Shown piece after piece: positions 37,540 to 48,852 of a DNA stretch of 64,000 nucleotides. The DNA is taken from the NCBI GenBank assembly GCA_029844215.1, contig CM056725.1, forward strand, positions 62,037,609-62,101,608. Direction: 5' to 3'. The DNA is from Przewalskia tangutica. Taxonomy: Eukaryota; Streptophyta; Magnoliopsida; Solanales; Solanaceae. A program made the position numbers and the translations under genes. The notes beneath the pieces are model-generated. The model did not search any database. It saw nothing but the letters and a program-made list of their open reading frames with translations, and had not been told where the DNA came from. Numbering within the stretch: the stretch's first letter is position 1; every line of letters begins with the position of its first letter.

Positions 37540-37870
37540 GCCTCCCATTCAATCAATATTACATTTTCCGACAATTTCATAATTCCCGATAAATTTTTAC
37601 AAGTCTCAATTTACAACACTTGTGAGTTCTTTCGTACATTCTTAAAACATGTCCTGTAAATACGGGGTGTAAAATTTCTACCAAGGGGGGGTAGTATTTT
37701 ACGAGACAACTCAAGGTAGGGGGGGTGTGTGTCTCGGCTAGCACTACTAGGAGGGGGGGGTTTCGGCCAAAGCCTCACCAAGGGTTTGGACGAGAACCTA
37801 GCTAAGAGGGGAGGGAGATTTCAAGACTTAGAACAATTTGTGGATGAAGAAGATCTTCAACTAAGGGGGG

Positions 37871-38053
37871 TATTTATAGGGAAATCAATGGCCAAGATCA
37901 AGCCAAGTGGTAGGCAAGTGTAAGGTCAAGATTTGGACAAGTGTTTGTGGGTCCCACTTGCCCAACAACTACACAAAATATCCTACCAACTCCAATGCTC
38001 CATTTCGTCCAATAGACGCCCTCACATCCGCCACTTAGAGGGTGACAAGTGTC
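37871..38053 (-). promoter_or_regulatory. F 5' LTR promoter
   Basis: Minus-strand TATAAATA at 37871-37878 and GACACTTGTC at 38044-38053, matching the left F LTR. It is now cut off from F's body by G and E. Confidence 0.6.
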
Positions 38054-39286
38054 GCCCTCTCGTTGGTCCAAAATATTTCATCTCTCGGAAAAATCCGCAA
38101 AAATTATAAATGACATAGCCGGAATTTTCCCTTCGCAAGCTTTGGAAGACGTTTCGTCGGAAAACGATTCTTTTCGCGTGATGTGCACAAAATTTTCCGG
38201 TCCTAGCCTAACTTAAGGCTTAAACTTTCTACGTACGTCCTCACGTACATATTCTGGAAATACGGGGTATAACAATTTTCATACCACTCTCATATCAATA
38301 TCATTAGAACCATGAGTTTATGAATGCAAATGACAATACAAGGTAAGAAATCAGATGTATAAGATGTAACCAAGTATAAGAGATGAATATCAAATGCTTT
38401 TAGAATTTAATAACACATAATCCAAGTAAAATAAGGATATCATGTTGAAAGCATGTGTGATGAATAAACACAACAATAGTAAATATGGCAACGAGCCCAA
38501 TACACAGCAATCAGAATCAATTTAAGGCTGATTCTCCAAATCACCCAAAACACACCTTATACCCCTCATTATTTATAACTAATTACGTACTTTTATCGAA
38601 GTCTAATAAGAAGAAATTATAGCCTACCTTAGAGCCGAGCAGGTGCCACGTACAATTAACTCTCAGCACTGGCCTTGCCCTTCCGGAGTGTCTCATAATA
38701 ATCATAGTCTAATATGCATAGACTATACGTTATTATTAAGCTAATACACAACACAAGGACTTAGTCCTTCAAACAAACAAAAGACACCCAAAACTAACCC
38801 CGAGCCCACGGTATCAAAATTCAAACTTTATTACTCAAAAAGTTTTAAAACATGTTAACTAGTTATATTCTTAAGTTAATTTGAAAACTAACCCCAATTA
38901 AACATCAATTGCATAATTTAAGAAAAGCCCAAATTTACAAACCCTAGATTTCCCCCCAATTTTAGAAAATTTCAAATCCCAAATTAATTAATAGAACATG
39001 GTCACCTATCATTAATCAACACTTATTCTTTAAATCATGATCATCTAATCTATATTCCAACCACAAATCAAAAGTTTAGCTCTCTTAATCTTCCATGGAA
39101 TTAAAGTCCAAACTAGTATTTAAAAGACAACAATGATCAAAAGGGGTGAAATTATACCTTAAAAGATGATCCAAATGAATTACACAAGAAAATCTTCCCA
39201 AAAGAGCTAAAAATCGAGATGTGATATTTTAGGAAAGTGATTTGACCTAAGGAATTTTATATATTGCCTAAAATAGCGATCATGCT

Positions 39287-39510
39287 CCTGCAGAATCGAC
39301 TCTGTAGGCACAATCTCTCTTCGGTGGAAAGGGAGTCTGCTTAGGCATTGTCACTTGCCACCTAACCTAAGGACAGAAGGGTAAATGTAGCCCCCAGAGG
39401 CGAGAAAACCTCCGCAGGGGCAAAACTTCAACATAGTTTCAAAACCCACTTCTGTGAGCCAACCTCTGCAGAGGCAGACACACATGAGCGAACAACCATT
39501 CGCTGGTGCA
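39287..39510 (-). repeat. GC-rich word repeats in L LTR
   Basis: Loose repeats of CTCCGCAGGGGC, CTCTGCAGAGGC and CTGTAGGCAC type words every 30-60 bp in otherwise AT-rich sequence. The 60-residue minus-strand frame here is not considered a gene. Confidence 0.45.
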
Positions 39511-40031
39511 AAAACCAGACACCAACAACACAAAATTTTACACTAACTTCCACCAAACACCCGAAACACTCCCGAGACCCCACGCACACAAACTAGATAT
39601 GCTCTCATAAGGTAAAAAGTGCTATGAACTCGCTCGCACCCTCAAATTTCTTATATAACCGAACTAAGACATACTTTTCTAAAGAGTCTCCCAACATAAC
39701 CAAATCTCACAATTTCACAAATAAGGCCACAAAGGATATCTGATTGTCTCGAGAAATGAACCAATGACTCGACTAAGTCATAAATAACCCCCTGAAACTA
39801 GTGAAAGCGACGAAACCGGAAACGAGCCCATATACTCGAAAGTCCACTTTGAGTCAAACTAATCAACTCTAAAATTCCTATTTTGGGGTTTTCATTCGAA
39901 AATCACATAAATCAACCTTGGGCTCCGTACCACCTATCCCCACATATCACAACCCCATACAAAGTCTACGGGAAAGGTAAAATAATTAAATAAGGGCCTT
40001 TAGCTAAAAACGACCAGAATGGGTAGTTACA

Positions 40032-40436
40032 CAAAGAGAGTTAATAAGTAATAACTAGTCTAAAGGTATATGCATGTTAATGTTCTTTTAATAATTACAT
40101 TTATTATATGTAAAAATAATTAAATTTTGTCTTTGTGCATATTTTAGAAACTAGTGTTAGAAAATGGGAAATATATGACAGTGAGGCACTTGTCCAACCT
40201 AAAAAGTTCCCTTGTACTTTATTTCTCTTGGTATACCTTATCATGTACAATCAAGAGAATGCACACTGGCTACCAGAATTGTTGGACAACATTGATGTTA
40301 AAGTCATAATTGATACTTTAAAATAAATCTTTGAATTTCCGATGGAGACCAAACTGAAAACCAAATAAAAAACCCAATTTGCACAACTACCTACGACAAT
40401 TTCCATTGCTACCCTTGTATGAGAGTCTGAGTATTT
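40032..40436. other. Unassigned stretch between L and M
   Basis: 405 bp, AT-rich, with no LTR features. A plus-strand frame at 40135-40326 (63 residues, starts MHILETSVRKWEIYDSEALV) is preceded by TGTGCATATTTTAG, which could be a splice acceptor. I do not recognise the protein. It could be a gene or transposon fragment, internal sequence of M, or chance. Confidence 0.4.
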
Positions 40437-42774
40437 TGTCATGACCCTAAATCTCACTATGTCGTGAGGGCACCTACCTTAACTCGTAGACGAACCCAAC
40501 ATACAAAATATGATAATTTGAAATTAAATGCGAAAATAAAAAAGTAAAGAGGAAGTAATTCAATAAGTCTTAATAATAAATACATAGTATGAAAGAAGAA
40601 CCCAAATAGATCTGGCAGTCATGAATACAATATCTAATAACATATGAACACAAATATGAATAGGAACTACATAATCTATCTGAATATGATAAGGACATAA
40701 ATCATAAAGATAGATAAAAAGAGTTCCAGTGCCGGGAATGCATCAACGGCTCACCCTGAACTCTCTAAGAGATCACCAAAGTACTATGCTCTGTCAGCTG
40801 CTCCAACATCTCCTAGATCAATACCTGCACATAGAGTGCAACAAGCATAGAGTGAGTAGAGGAAACACTTGTACTCAGTAGCATCATCGATCGACCTTAG
40901 CTGTAACTGTGGCGAGGGTTGGTACTTTTTGATACCTTTCTACTAGTTAGATACTCAAGCATAAAAATAAATATATTAACCAACCTAATAGGAAGTATAT
41001 AGTTCGAAAATGCATAAGTACTCTCACATCCTCAAGTTTATACAAGGTTTAGCCTAAACCCGATTCAGGACGTCTAGACCCATCAAGACACTCCACTCAA
41101 ATCACACAGTAAGGTTAAGCATACACTCTCAGTGTCTCCTATTAGTCCAAAGATCTCAAGTGTAACAAAATCAAACACCGAATACATACGACATCAATTA
41201 CATGTCATGATATAAGTGTACAATGAAGAATGATATATATAAATGCAAGTGGCCATATGTACCCGATATACATACGGTGTTGAAATAGCTATCACGTGAC
41301 CCATGAAGGTCTCATGAGGTCCATATACCCATCCAATCCCATCGGATACCAGCTCGAGGGTTGAATGTCATAATTATCCATCACTCTCATATCATGTACC
41401 ATGTCTCATAAATTACTTATCAAGTCGTGCTCAACAATATATCAATAATATAATGTGAATTAATGAATGTATGAAATATATGGACATGTGTACACCATAC
41501 AAACAACATAATCAGTTTAATCATTATTTATCAGTTTTTGTTCAAGTATTTAGATGAGATGTGGAGTAATGAATGCATGAGAAGTCAAATCATAATATCA
41601 TATCAGTGGCTACAAGCCCAAGTAAACAACAATCATACCAACCTAAGTGGATTTATGCACCGTGCCCGTGGGCGAAGGCTAAACATATAAACTCATTCAC
41701 ATGCATTATACTAGTCCATTATTTACCCAATTAAGATTTGGTACACATATTATTGCTCGTCACCTCAATAGTACGGGACCCCAAAGTTACCATTACTCCC
41801 CTTAGTTCATTACATAGAATATCAACACATAAATGCTACATTAGAGTCTAGAAAGACTCAACTTGTCTGAGTCGAGCCAAAGAACTAACGCAATCACTTT
41901 CCCATGTCGTTGAGCCTCCTCACGATCCCACTCTCATCAATCATATCAAGTATATGAGATTTACAGTCTAACATCACCCATAATCCCTAAGCTAGGTTAC
42001 AAAGGAACCCCGAACCCATGTTATCAAAATACAAACTTTTTCACCCAAATGGTACCAATACATAATAGACAGTCATAGTCTTAAGTTAATTTAACAACGA
42101 ACCCCAATTGGGTTCTCCATGTCATGATTTGGCAAAATCCACAATTCTAAAAAAGGTTTAAAACATGCAATTGGTCAAGTAATCACAATCTACTAGTCTA
42201 ATACATCACTAATTTATAATTTTAGCAACAATGAATCAATAACCAATCCCCAATCCCCATAAATCATTATCTTATTCTCAACCCAATAGATTCTCTTATT
42301 TCTCCCAACTAGGAATAATACTTATGATGTAATTTAACTAATACACATTAATGGAAAGGAAACAAATTATATTAATGTTGATTTCTCCGTGACTCTCCAA
42401 GAAACTTATTGCCCAAGCTCTAGAATCAAGAGGAATATTTTGGGGAATGAGAACAGAATTCTAGGTCATCAAATCTTATATTTTAAAGAATACTTCTGCT
42501 CCGGCAGAGTCAATTCCACTAGAGCGGACACGCTCCGATGGAAACCCTGTCCGCTGGGGAAAACCCAATTAACAATCCGACCTCCCGTTGGGGTGATGGA
42601 AACACCGCAGAGGTGCACCCTCCCCTACGAGAAACCTGTCTGCTAAGGTGGAACCTCAGCTCATGGACGATTCTCCCTTCAACGAGCCAGACCTCCACTG
42701 AGGGGGACCCGCTAAAGTGGAAGCAAGTGTGATAGGGCAGAAATAGACACCAACAATGCCTAACACTTCCCAAT
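40437..42774 (-). mobile_element. M: LTR-like sequence, interrupted by A
   Basis: Starts TGTCATGACCCTAAATC at 40437, after GTCTGAGTATTT, which may be an eroded iMet PBS. 42010-42150 resembles L near 38797-38940, and GC-rich words occur at about 42485-42730. It is cut at 42774 by A and its far end is not in the window. Small frames on both strands in 42389-42773 are not supported as genes. Confidence 0.55.
42485..42730 (-). repeat. GC-rich word repeats in M
   Basis: Degenerate words such as CTCCGGCAGAG, GTCCGCTGGGG, ACCGCAGAGGTG and TCTGCTAAGGTGG every 25-50 bp, comparable to L. Confidence 0.45.
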
Positions 42775-42927
42775 TGTCACGACCCGACCCCGGGCCAACG
42801 ACTGGTGCCCTACCTGGGCACCCTACAGTTATACATCAGAGAAAATCAGCGGAACATACATGAAACTCATAACGTACATTTACAGGAAATAAACAACAGG
42901 CTAGCCGATAAGGCTACCTCCCTGGAC

Positions 42928-42949
42928 ATATATATATATATATATATAC
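42928..42949. repeat. TA microsatellite
   Basis: About 11 TA dinucleotides directly after the stem-loop region of A. Other LTRs have shorter TATATATA runs at the same place. Confidence 0.9.
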
Positions 42950-43555
42950 AAAGCCAAAAGCAGTTACATCATTTTTCTTTACAAACCGACCCACAAGATA
43001 TGACTACAGACCTCTAAGAATTTTGACATAATCACTGTGACGGGGCAGGGCCCCGCCATACCCCTGAATATACCTAAATCTATATTAACAGGGATCCATA
43101 CCAAAAGATAAGCCTCCAGAGTAAATGGAGCCTTTTCCCAAAAACTGAACAGAGATCCTAAGAGCAAGAATCACCAACCCTCTGTACCTAATACCTGCGG
43201 GCATGAACGCAGCCCCCCGAAGGGGGTCAATACAACAAGTACCGAGTATGAAACGGAAATAAGGTACAGTAAACAAATCATAACTGTACAAAAGAATGAC
43301 AGGGGCAAGTATAAAAAGTAAATACCAGCTCCTACCATGCCATTACAACTCATGAACTTAATCGCACATTATTATCTTTTCCCATTTTCAATAAGAGTTA
43401 TAATTAAATTCATAAACATATAACTTACGTATCTTGCATAACATAATCCGACCCCTTTATGGAGGGACGTCTCATTTTGAAGTTCACTCTGATTATCCAT
43501 ACGTGATAACGTAACCCGGCCCATTTATGGGACACGGTGAAATCATAAGAAGTCT

Positions 43556-43990
43556 TCCCACGAAGGTATACTTCCCGGCCCATTCTAGGACGCGGTAAAG
43601 CCACATAAATCTGCCCATAAAGGTATACTGCCCGGCCTATTCTGGGACGCGGTAAATTCACATAAGTCTGCCCATAAAGGTATACTGCCCGACCCATTCT
43701 GGGACGCGGTAAAGTCACATAAGTCTGCCCATAAAGGTATATTATCCGGCCCATTCTAGGACGCGGTAAAGTCACATAAGTCTGCCCATAAAGGTATACT
43801 GCCCGGCCCATTCTGGGACGCGGTAAAGTCACATAAGTCTGCCCATAAAGGTATACTGTCCGACCCATTCTGGGACGCGGTAAAGTCACATAAGTCTGCC
43901 CATAAAGGTATACTGCCCGGCCCATTCTGGGACGCGGTAAAGTCACATAATGTAACCCGGCCTATGTGTAGGCTCGGTGTGTCTCTTAAC
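43556..43990 (-). repeat. 57-bp tandem array in A, about seven units
   Basis: Units start CCGGCCCATTCTGGGACGCG at roughly 43573, 43630, 43687, 43744, 43801, 43858 and 43915. As 57 is divisible by three, the minus strand has a 173-residue open frame (43425-43946) made of a 19-residue repeat containing PRPRMGRAVYLYGQTYV. This looks like a by-product; no start context or homologue supports a protein. Confidence 0.92.
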
Positions 43991-44616
43991 ATAACACGGC
44001 CTATTTGTAGGCTCGGTGTATCTCATAACATAACCCGACCCATTTTGCGGGACCCGGTGTAATTTTCCTTACATAACATTTTAAACCATATTTTCACTTC
44101 TTCTTAAGTCATTATAACAACTTCTCATAAAGCTATTATAACAACCTTTCACTTTAGAGAACTTAAGGCACTTTCATTTCTTACAACATTAGGGAAAACT
44201 AAACTCAAAAGTACTACGTATATGCATACTTATAAAAGGATCATGCCACACCTTCTCTTTTAAATAAATAAACTTCTTCTTTTGAAAACTCAAGCCTCTT
44301 AACTTTTGAAATAAATCATGGAAACCATACTTTTTAAATCAAGTCATTCTTTCCTTTAAGAATCAAGTCCCATAACTTGAAAAATAAAGTCTCATAGTTG
44401 TTATACCCCGTATTTTCCAGAGTATGTATGTGAGGACGTACGTACAATTTTGTAAGCCCGAATTATTGTTAAGGACGAAATTGTGCACATCCACGAAAAA
44501 GATTTATTTTTCCGACGGAAAATTTTCCGAACCTTGTAAAGGAATTTTACGTTTTCAGGAATTTATTTATTTTGGATTTTTCCGAGAGATGAAATATTTT
44601 GGACCAACGAGAGGGC

Positions 44617-44811
44617 GACATGTGTCACCCTTAGGTGGCAAGGGTTGGACGAAATCTTGGGCAAAGATTGGCACGTTTTTTCCATGTAAAAGGCCTTAAA
44701 CATTTGATCAATGTTTTGTAGATATTTGTGGAGTAGATAGATAAGGTTGCACTTGTCCAAATCTCCACCACACACTTGCTTGAATCTTGGCCATTGATTG
44801 GCCTATAAATA
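44617..44811 (+). promoter_or_regulatory. B 5' LTR promoter
   Basis: GACATGTGTC at 44617-44626 (near-perfect palindrome) and TATAAATA at 44804-44811, with the conserved TTTTCCGAGAGATGAAA block at 44578-44594. Confidence 0.6.
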
Positions 44812-46439
44812 CCCCTTAAGTTCAAGACTTATTCTTCATCCACTTAACAATTTCCAAGTCTCAAAAACTCCCTCCTCCTTTGAGAGCTCTCGTCCAAACC
44901 CCTCCCCCCCCCCCTTCCTTGTTGGTCTCGAACCCCCCAGTGAAAAATATTCTCCAAGTATTGTTGTTATTCCAAAATACCTTAGCCCAAATACCTTGTA
45001 GTACTCCAAAGTTACCTCTATACTAAAAAGCCCGGAAATGCTACTTTATATCCCTTAGTCACTAAACGAAGCCCTAGGAAAATCTTCATAGTTGGTTGAA
45101 GTACTAAGTAGAAGTTGTTTAGAACTTCTAAGGGTTTCTTGGAGCGAATTGGAGTGTACAGAATAAGAGCTAAACCTTGCTCAGGATCGACTTTAATCTT
45201 GGATAATTTTGGGCTTATCGAGGTAAATATATTTTTCCTTCTATTGTAATTGGACATTACATATAGTAGTTTAGAATTGAGTATAAGATATAGAAGGGTG
45301 GTATATAAGAAGAGAATTGAACTGTACTTACATTGGGTTGTATTTACAGTAGACTTGTGTAGCTTTACGGGTAGGGAAGTGCTGCCCAAATTTCCGTAGA
45401 AATAAGAACCTTCTGCTTATTTGACTATTATAGGTTGATACTCTGCGCGCAACATATTCGACTTGGCAGGTGGATTTCGCCGAGGAGGTATGTGATTCTT
45501 CCTATCCTCTTGAGCATGATATTTTAACAGAATATATATAGTACGATAGACGTACGTGTGTTAACTGAACGTGGTTTTACTTCGATGTCTTTTTACTTGA
45601 GTTTTAAATAATAAGAATCTTGAAGTATTTCAAAAGAATTAAGAATCGTTTTTGAAAGAAGGGTAATACTTGGTTTTAAAAGCTTAAGAGTTATACTAGC
45701 TTTATGGGAAGTTAGGTATAACGACTTAAGAGAGATAAAAGGAACGGTTTACTTAATTGTTTATAAAAGCCTTGTATTGATTTCGGAAATGAGAATAAGT
45801 ATCGAACAAACCACTGCAGCGCTAATAAAGGAAAATGTATTGACTAATTAAGTATCATTAAAACCAGTAGAAACCTCCATCTGCATAGAAGCTAAGATAA
45901 GACAAAATTGTATTACATTTCCTAGATCATGGCTGCTTTAATAAGATCATTAATAAACAAGTTTTGATTTTCTTAAAATTTCAAAGTAAGGACTGGATTT
46001 ATAAAAGACAAAGACTTGAAAAATTGAAGTGTTTTAATTTAAAAAGGAAGGCATGCGTTTGTCTTAAGTTGGTTCAAAAAGAAGGTAGGGAAATTGTTTT
46101 GGTTTACTTAAAAAGATAGTCACTCTATTTTGATACTACAGGTATCGTGTGACTTTTTGTGAAAGAAACAGATCTTTTTAAAGAGTTAATATATGAAGTA
46201 CTTTGGGGATAAAAACCCGAACTTGTTGACATAAAATAGAAAGTACCTAGTGTGAATAACTTGACTATGTTGGTTTGTGATAGCCTTGTAATACATTCTT
46301 GTTGGTTTGATAAGTAAACATGTTATGATGCTACGTGTGTTAGTATCTTGTAACGTTTGTGTAAAGGGGGTTCCCTTGTTGTGCTTATGTTGTTTAACGA
46401 TAAGTCGTTATGTTAGTATTGTACCACTCACCTCTTGAC

Positions 46440-46730
46440 ATATTATACCGGGGGTTAAGCTGCCCCCCGATGCGAGGGATGCCTCATGCGGGTCCACGGG
46501 ATCTATGCGGAGCTACGAGAGTTCCAGGTTAGTGTGCGGGGAATACCTCATGCGGTCTATGTGGCCATGCGGGCTACGAGAGTCCAGGACGATGCCGAGG
46601 AGTAGCTACCCTCGATGCGGGGAATACCTCATGCGGGCCTAGGTGGCTATGCGAGTGCGGTGAGTTCCGTGATTTGACGCGACATTGATCACGAGGCGAG
46701 TGGCGGCTTCGATCATGTGGCGCGGTCTAG
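46440..46730 (+). repeat. Degenerate CCTCATGCGG repeats in B 5' LTR
   Basis: GGGGAATACCTCATGCGG recurs with GGCTACGAGAGTCCAGG spacers, the reverse complement type of the F and E repeats. Confidence 0.7.
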
Positions 46731-47476
46731 AAAGACCTCGTGACACGCTTTATAGCATTGTTGGTGCGTGGGTTTTAGTAGTCGGCTATGCCTTCGTACT
46801 TACCGTCTGATTTTATTATGACAGTGGACTCGTGTTCATGTGTATTCCTTGGTGCTTTTATATCATGGATCGCCGCGGTGAGGAAGGAATTCCACGGGCA
46901 TTGATATTGTGGGCATGAGACCCATGGTTATATTTGAGTGATGACTTTAAGGCGTGAGTCCACGACTTGACATATTTGCTACATATTGTGTATCGTAAAT
47001 TGGTTATCATATATGTCTTCATTTTATATAGACTATTATGATTTCATTTCTGATATTTTGATTTCACATACTTGGTACTGTTATCGACCTCCTTCGGGGC
47101 TGCGTTCATGCCGCAGTAGAGTACACGATTGTTGATCCTCGCCATGTGGTCACAATTCAGCGTTTTGGGAAGCTCCGTTTCTCGGAGGCTTATACGTAGT
47201 ATAGTCCTGTCGTTGTAGGTACTTACATTCGGGGTATGGCGGGCCTGTCCGTCGTTGTTGTTATTATATTCGTAGAGTGCAGAAAATCTTTGTTGTGGCG
47301 GGGTTTGTAAAAGGGATGTAACTGTTCAAGCTTTTATATATATATGCCGAAAGGCAACTTTTCTCAGATAAACTGTTTCTCACTTCATGTCTTGTTTTAT
47401 ATTCATTGGTTACTCGATATATGTCTACTTGGGTGCGGGTAAGGCACGATCACGGGCCGGTTGGTCGTGACAAAAG

Positions 47477-47487
47477 TGGTATCGAGC
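47477..47487 (+). other. PBS of B
   Basis: TGGTATCGAGC, the iMet type lacking one A, 4 bp after the CA at 47472. Confidence 0.75.
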
Positions 47488-47659
47488 GATTAATCCTCGG
47501 AAAGTGTCTGACCGTATCTAGTAAGTCTTGATTATCGGTGTGTTGTGCACCACCAATAATCGTGAGGCTATAGGATATTTAGGATTGGTTTCCATTCTTC
47601 TCACTCGAGATCGTGCCTTAGAGTGTGTTATAAGTTGGACCCTCTAACGTATTTCTTTC

Positions 47660-48644
47660 CCTTACGATTATGCCTCGCGCAAGGCAACCGGGCGAGAAGG
47701 CAAGACAGTAGGAGTCTGCGAGTAGAGCACGAGAGGGTTACGAGGCACAGCCAACCATCACCGGTGGTGCTTCATTCGGGAGTTACGCTATGTCACGGCC
47801 CAACAAAGTTTAGCACAATGGCATCATCTCTGCGGCCATGATATCTGGACCTTGATTCGCGACCGATGCGCGAAAGTATGGATTGCAAAGAGACGACCCT
47901 GTTACTAGCTAGGGATTTAGCAACCAGAGAGTATATTATGTACCGATTTATCGCGGTCCTTGATGATTATCTAAAAAAGGGTTGTGCAAGAGTAGATCTT
48001 CAGTCAGGCTTGAGCATGGCCTGCGTACGGGCTTATGCGCGGCCAAAACGTGGGATCGACGGGTTAACCAAGATCGCAGAAGAGGCGGTCGGCGAGTCGC
48101 TGGTAACTTTCGAGGCGAATCGCCTCGGCCAGATCGATATGCCCCTCCGCCCGGTCAGAGTGGTCCTCCGCGGGGTTCGGGGCGTTCGGTATGCGGAGTT
48201 GGTCGAGCTCGGGGCTTCGGTTCACGAATACACGTAGGTTCGGCCGGCCGGATTGATTTTCCTCGGTGTTCCGCGGTGTGGCGGCGTCGTCGGGAATGTC
48301 GTCTTTTTGTTGGCGCTTGTTTTACCTGCGGCCGTCAGGGCCATGTGATGAGAGAATGTTCAAGTAGGAGGGATGCAAGTAGGAGGACTCAGCCTACCAG
48401 ATTAGTTGCGGATTCAGTGGTTCGGAGAGGAAGGGGTGTTAGCGTAGAGGCCACCGCTCGGTGTGGCGTTGTGGTAGGTGTCATTGTGGGAGTGTCGTAC
48501 ATCTTGACGACTTGTTATGCTTGCGGCCAGCAGGCCATTTGCGAAATTGTCGACTGCAGGTGGCGCGGATGTAGAGACTCACCTTCGGGATCGGTGGCTA
48601 GTTCATCACCTTCCACTAGCTATCGCCCAATGATGCGGGATTGA
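47660..48644 (+). pseudogene. B gag pseudogene with zinc knuckle
   Basis: The region begins at an ATG near 47671 (ATGCCTCGCGCAAGG), similar to the gag start of F and E. The frame 47866-48237 contains MDCKETTLLLARDLATREYI and LVTFEANRLG. The frame 47982-48644 contains CFTCGRQGHVMREC (C113, C116, H121, C126), a CX2CX4HX4C RNA-binding knuckle, and CYACGQQAICEIVDC, a second knuckle whose histidine is lost. The protein would coat element RNA in particles. It closely parallels F's gag, including the same shortened capsid region, so both derive from one truncated parent. Frameshifts split it and it cannot be translated in one frame. Confidence 0.75.
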
Positions 48645-48852
48645 TTAGAGCGATAAAGGGAGTGAAGCGATGAATCTGGTATATCCTTAACCCTTTAGAG
48701 ATTAGTATGTGTGATAAGATGAGTATATCTTAAGTGTTATGTTCAGATAGCATTATGTTAATTGTGATTAGAAATCATGGTTAGTTAAAAGGGTAAGATT
48801 GGGGATAGGGAAATTGTGAGCTTTAGGATATTATACGTGGAGACCTTCTAAG
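48645..48852 (+). other. B internal 3' remnant up to a deletion junction
   Basis: About 200 bp similar to F's internal region on its minus strand near 18300-18440. At about 48850 it switches to mid-LTR sequence (CTAAGTAGAAGTTG). No coding. Confidence 0.6.

Larger units (their letters stand above)
28520..37673 (-). mobile_element. G: long-LTR non-coding Gypsy derivative
   Basis: Two LTRs of 3963 and 3969 bp flank a 1222-bp internal region that encodes nothing recognisable. It sits in F's 5' LTR. Left end is an altered TG (CATCACGAC versus TGTCACGAC in the other LTR); right end lacks one base (GTGTAAA versus GTGTAACA). Flanks are ATTTA (28515-28519) and ATTTC (37674-37678), one mismatch; the empty site in F reads GTATTTCTACC. 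The LTRs are nearly identical from about 29490 and 34690 onward, so insertion was recent relative to F. It fits a large retrotransposon derivative (LARD) mobilised by an autonomous relative; that is inference. Confidence 0.85.
33705..37673 (-). repeat. G 5' LTR
   Basis: Starts TGTCACGACC beside the PBS. Contains stem-loop TAGCCGATGTGGCTA (33827-33841), the shared module near 35600-35770, and a G-box at 37530-37539. Confidence 0.88.
13565..38274 (-). mobile_element. F: Gypsy element with gag and partial integrase, hit by E and G
   Basis: The ends are TGTCACGACC (13565) and GGGGTATAACA (38274), with the perfect TSD ATTTT at 13560-13564 and 38275-38279. Without E and G it is about 9.3 kb: left LTR 3274 bp, internal 2751 bp, right LTR about 3288 bp in three pieces. 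An iMet-like PBS lies at 19573-19585. The internal region encodes a gag remnant joined to integrase fragments; protease, reverse transcriptase and RNase H are absent. It is a deletion derivative that would need proteins from a relative. Chromovirus (Tekay/Del-like) lineage is likely from the Gag and LTR style but not proven. Confidence 0.88.
19590..38274 (-). repeat. F 5' LTR in three pieces
   Basis: Pieces 19590-21749, 27988-28519 and about 37679-38274 reassemble to about 3.29 kb and align with 13565-16838. The gaps are elements E and G. Confidence 0.9.
2423..40031 (-). mobile_element. L: 5' LTR split by two later insertions
   Basis: Three pieces join cleanly: 2423-3394, 13494-13564 and 38280-40031, about 2.8 kb in all. 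The left end is TGTCACAATCCC beside the PBS. The right end is GGGTAGTTACA at 40031, so in sense orientation the LTR starts TGTAACTACCC. J and F fill the gaps and each is flanked by a perfect 5-bp duplication of L sequence. L contains GC-rich word repeats near 39287-39510 and is similar in part to M (38797-38940 versus 42010-42150). No coding sequence is seen. It is the oldest layer on this side. Confidence 0.75.
44399..47472 (+). repeat. B 5' LTR (3074 bp)
   Basis: Complete TG...CA LTR beside the PBS. It includes the shared module near 45780-45960, GCATGAGG-type repeats (46440-46730) and the GAAA-loop hairpin TGCCGAAAGGCA at 47345-47356. Confidence 0.88.
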
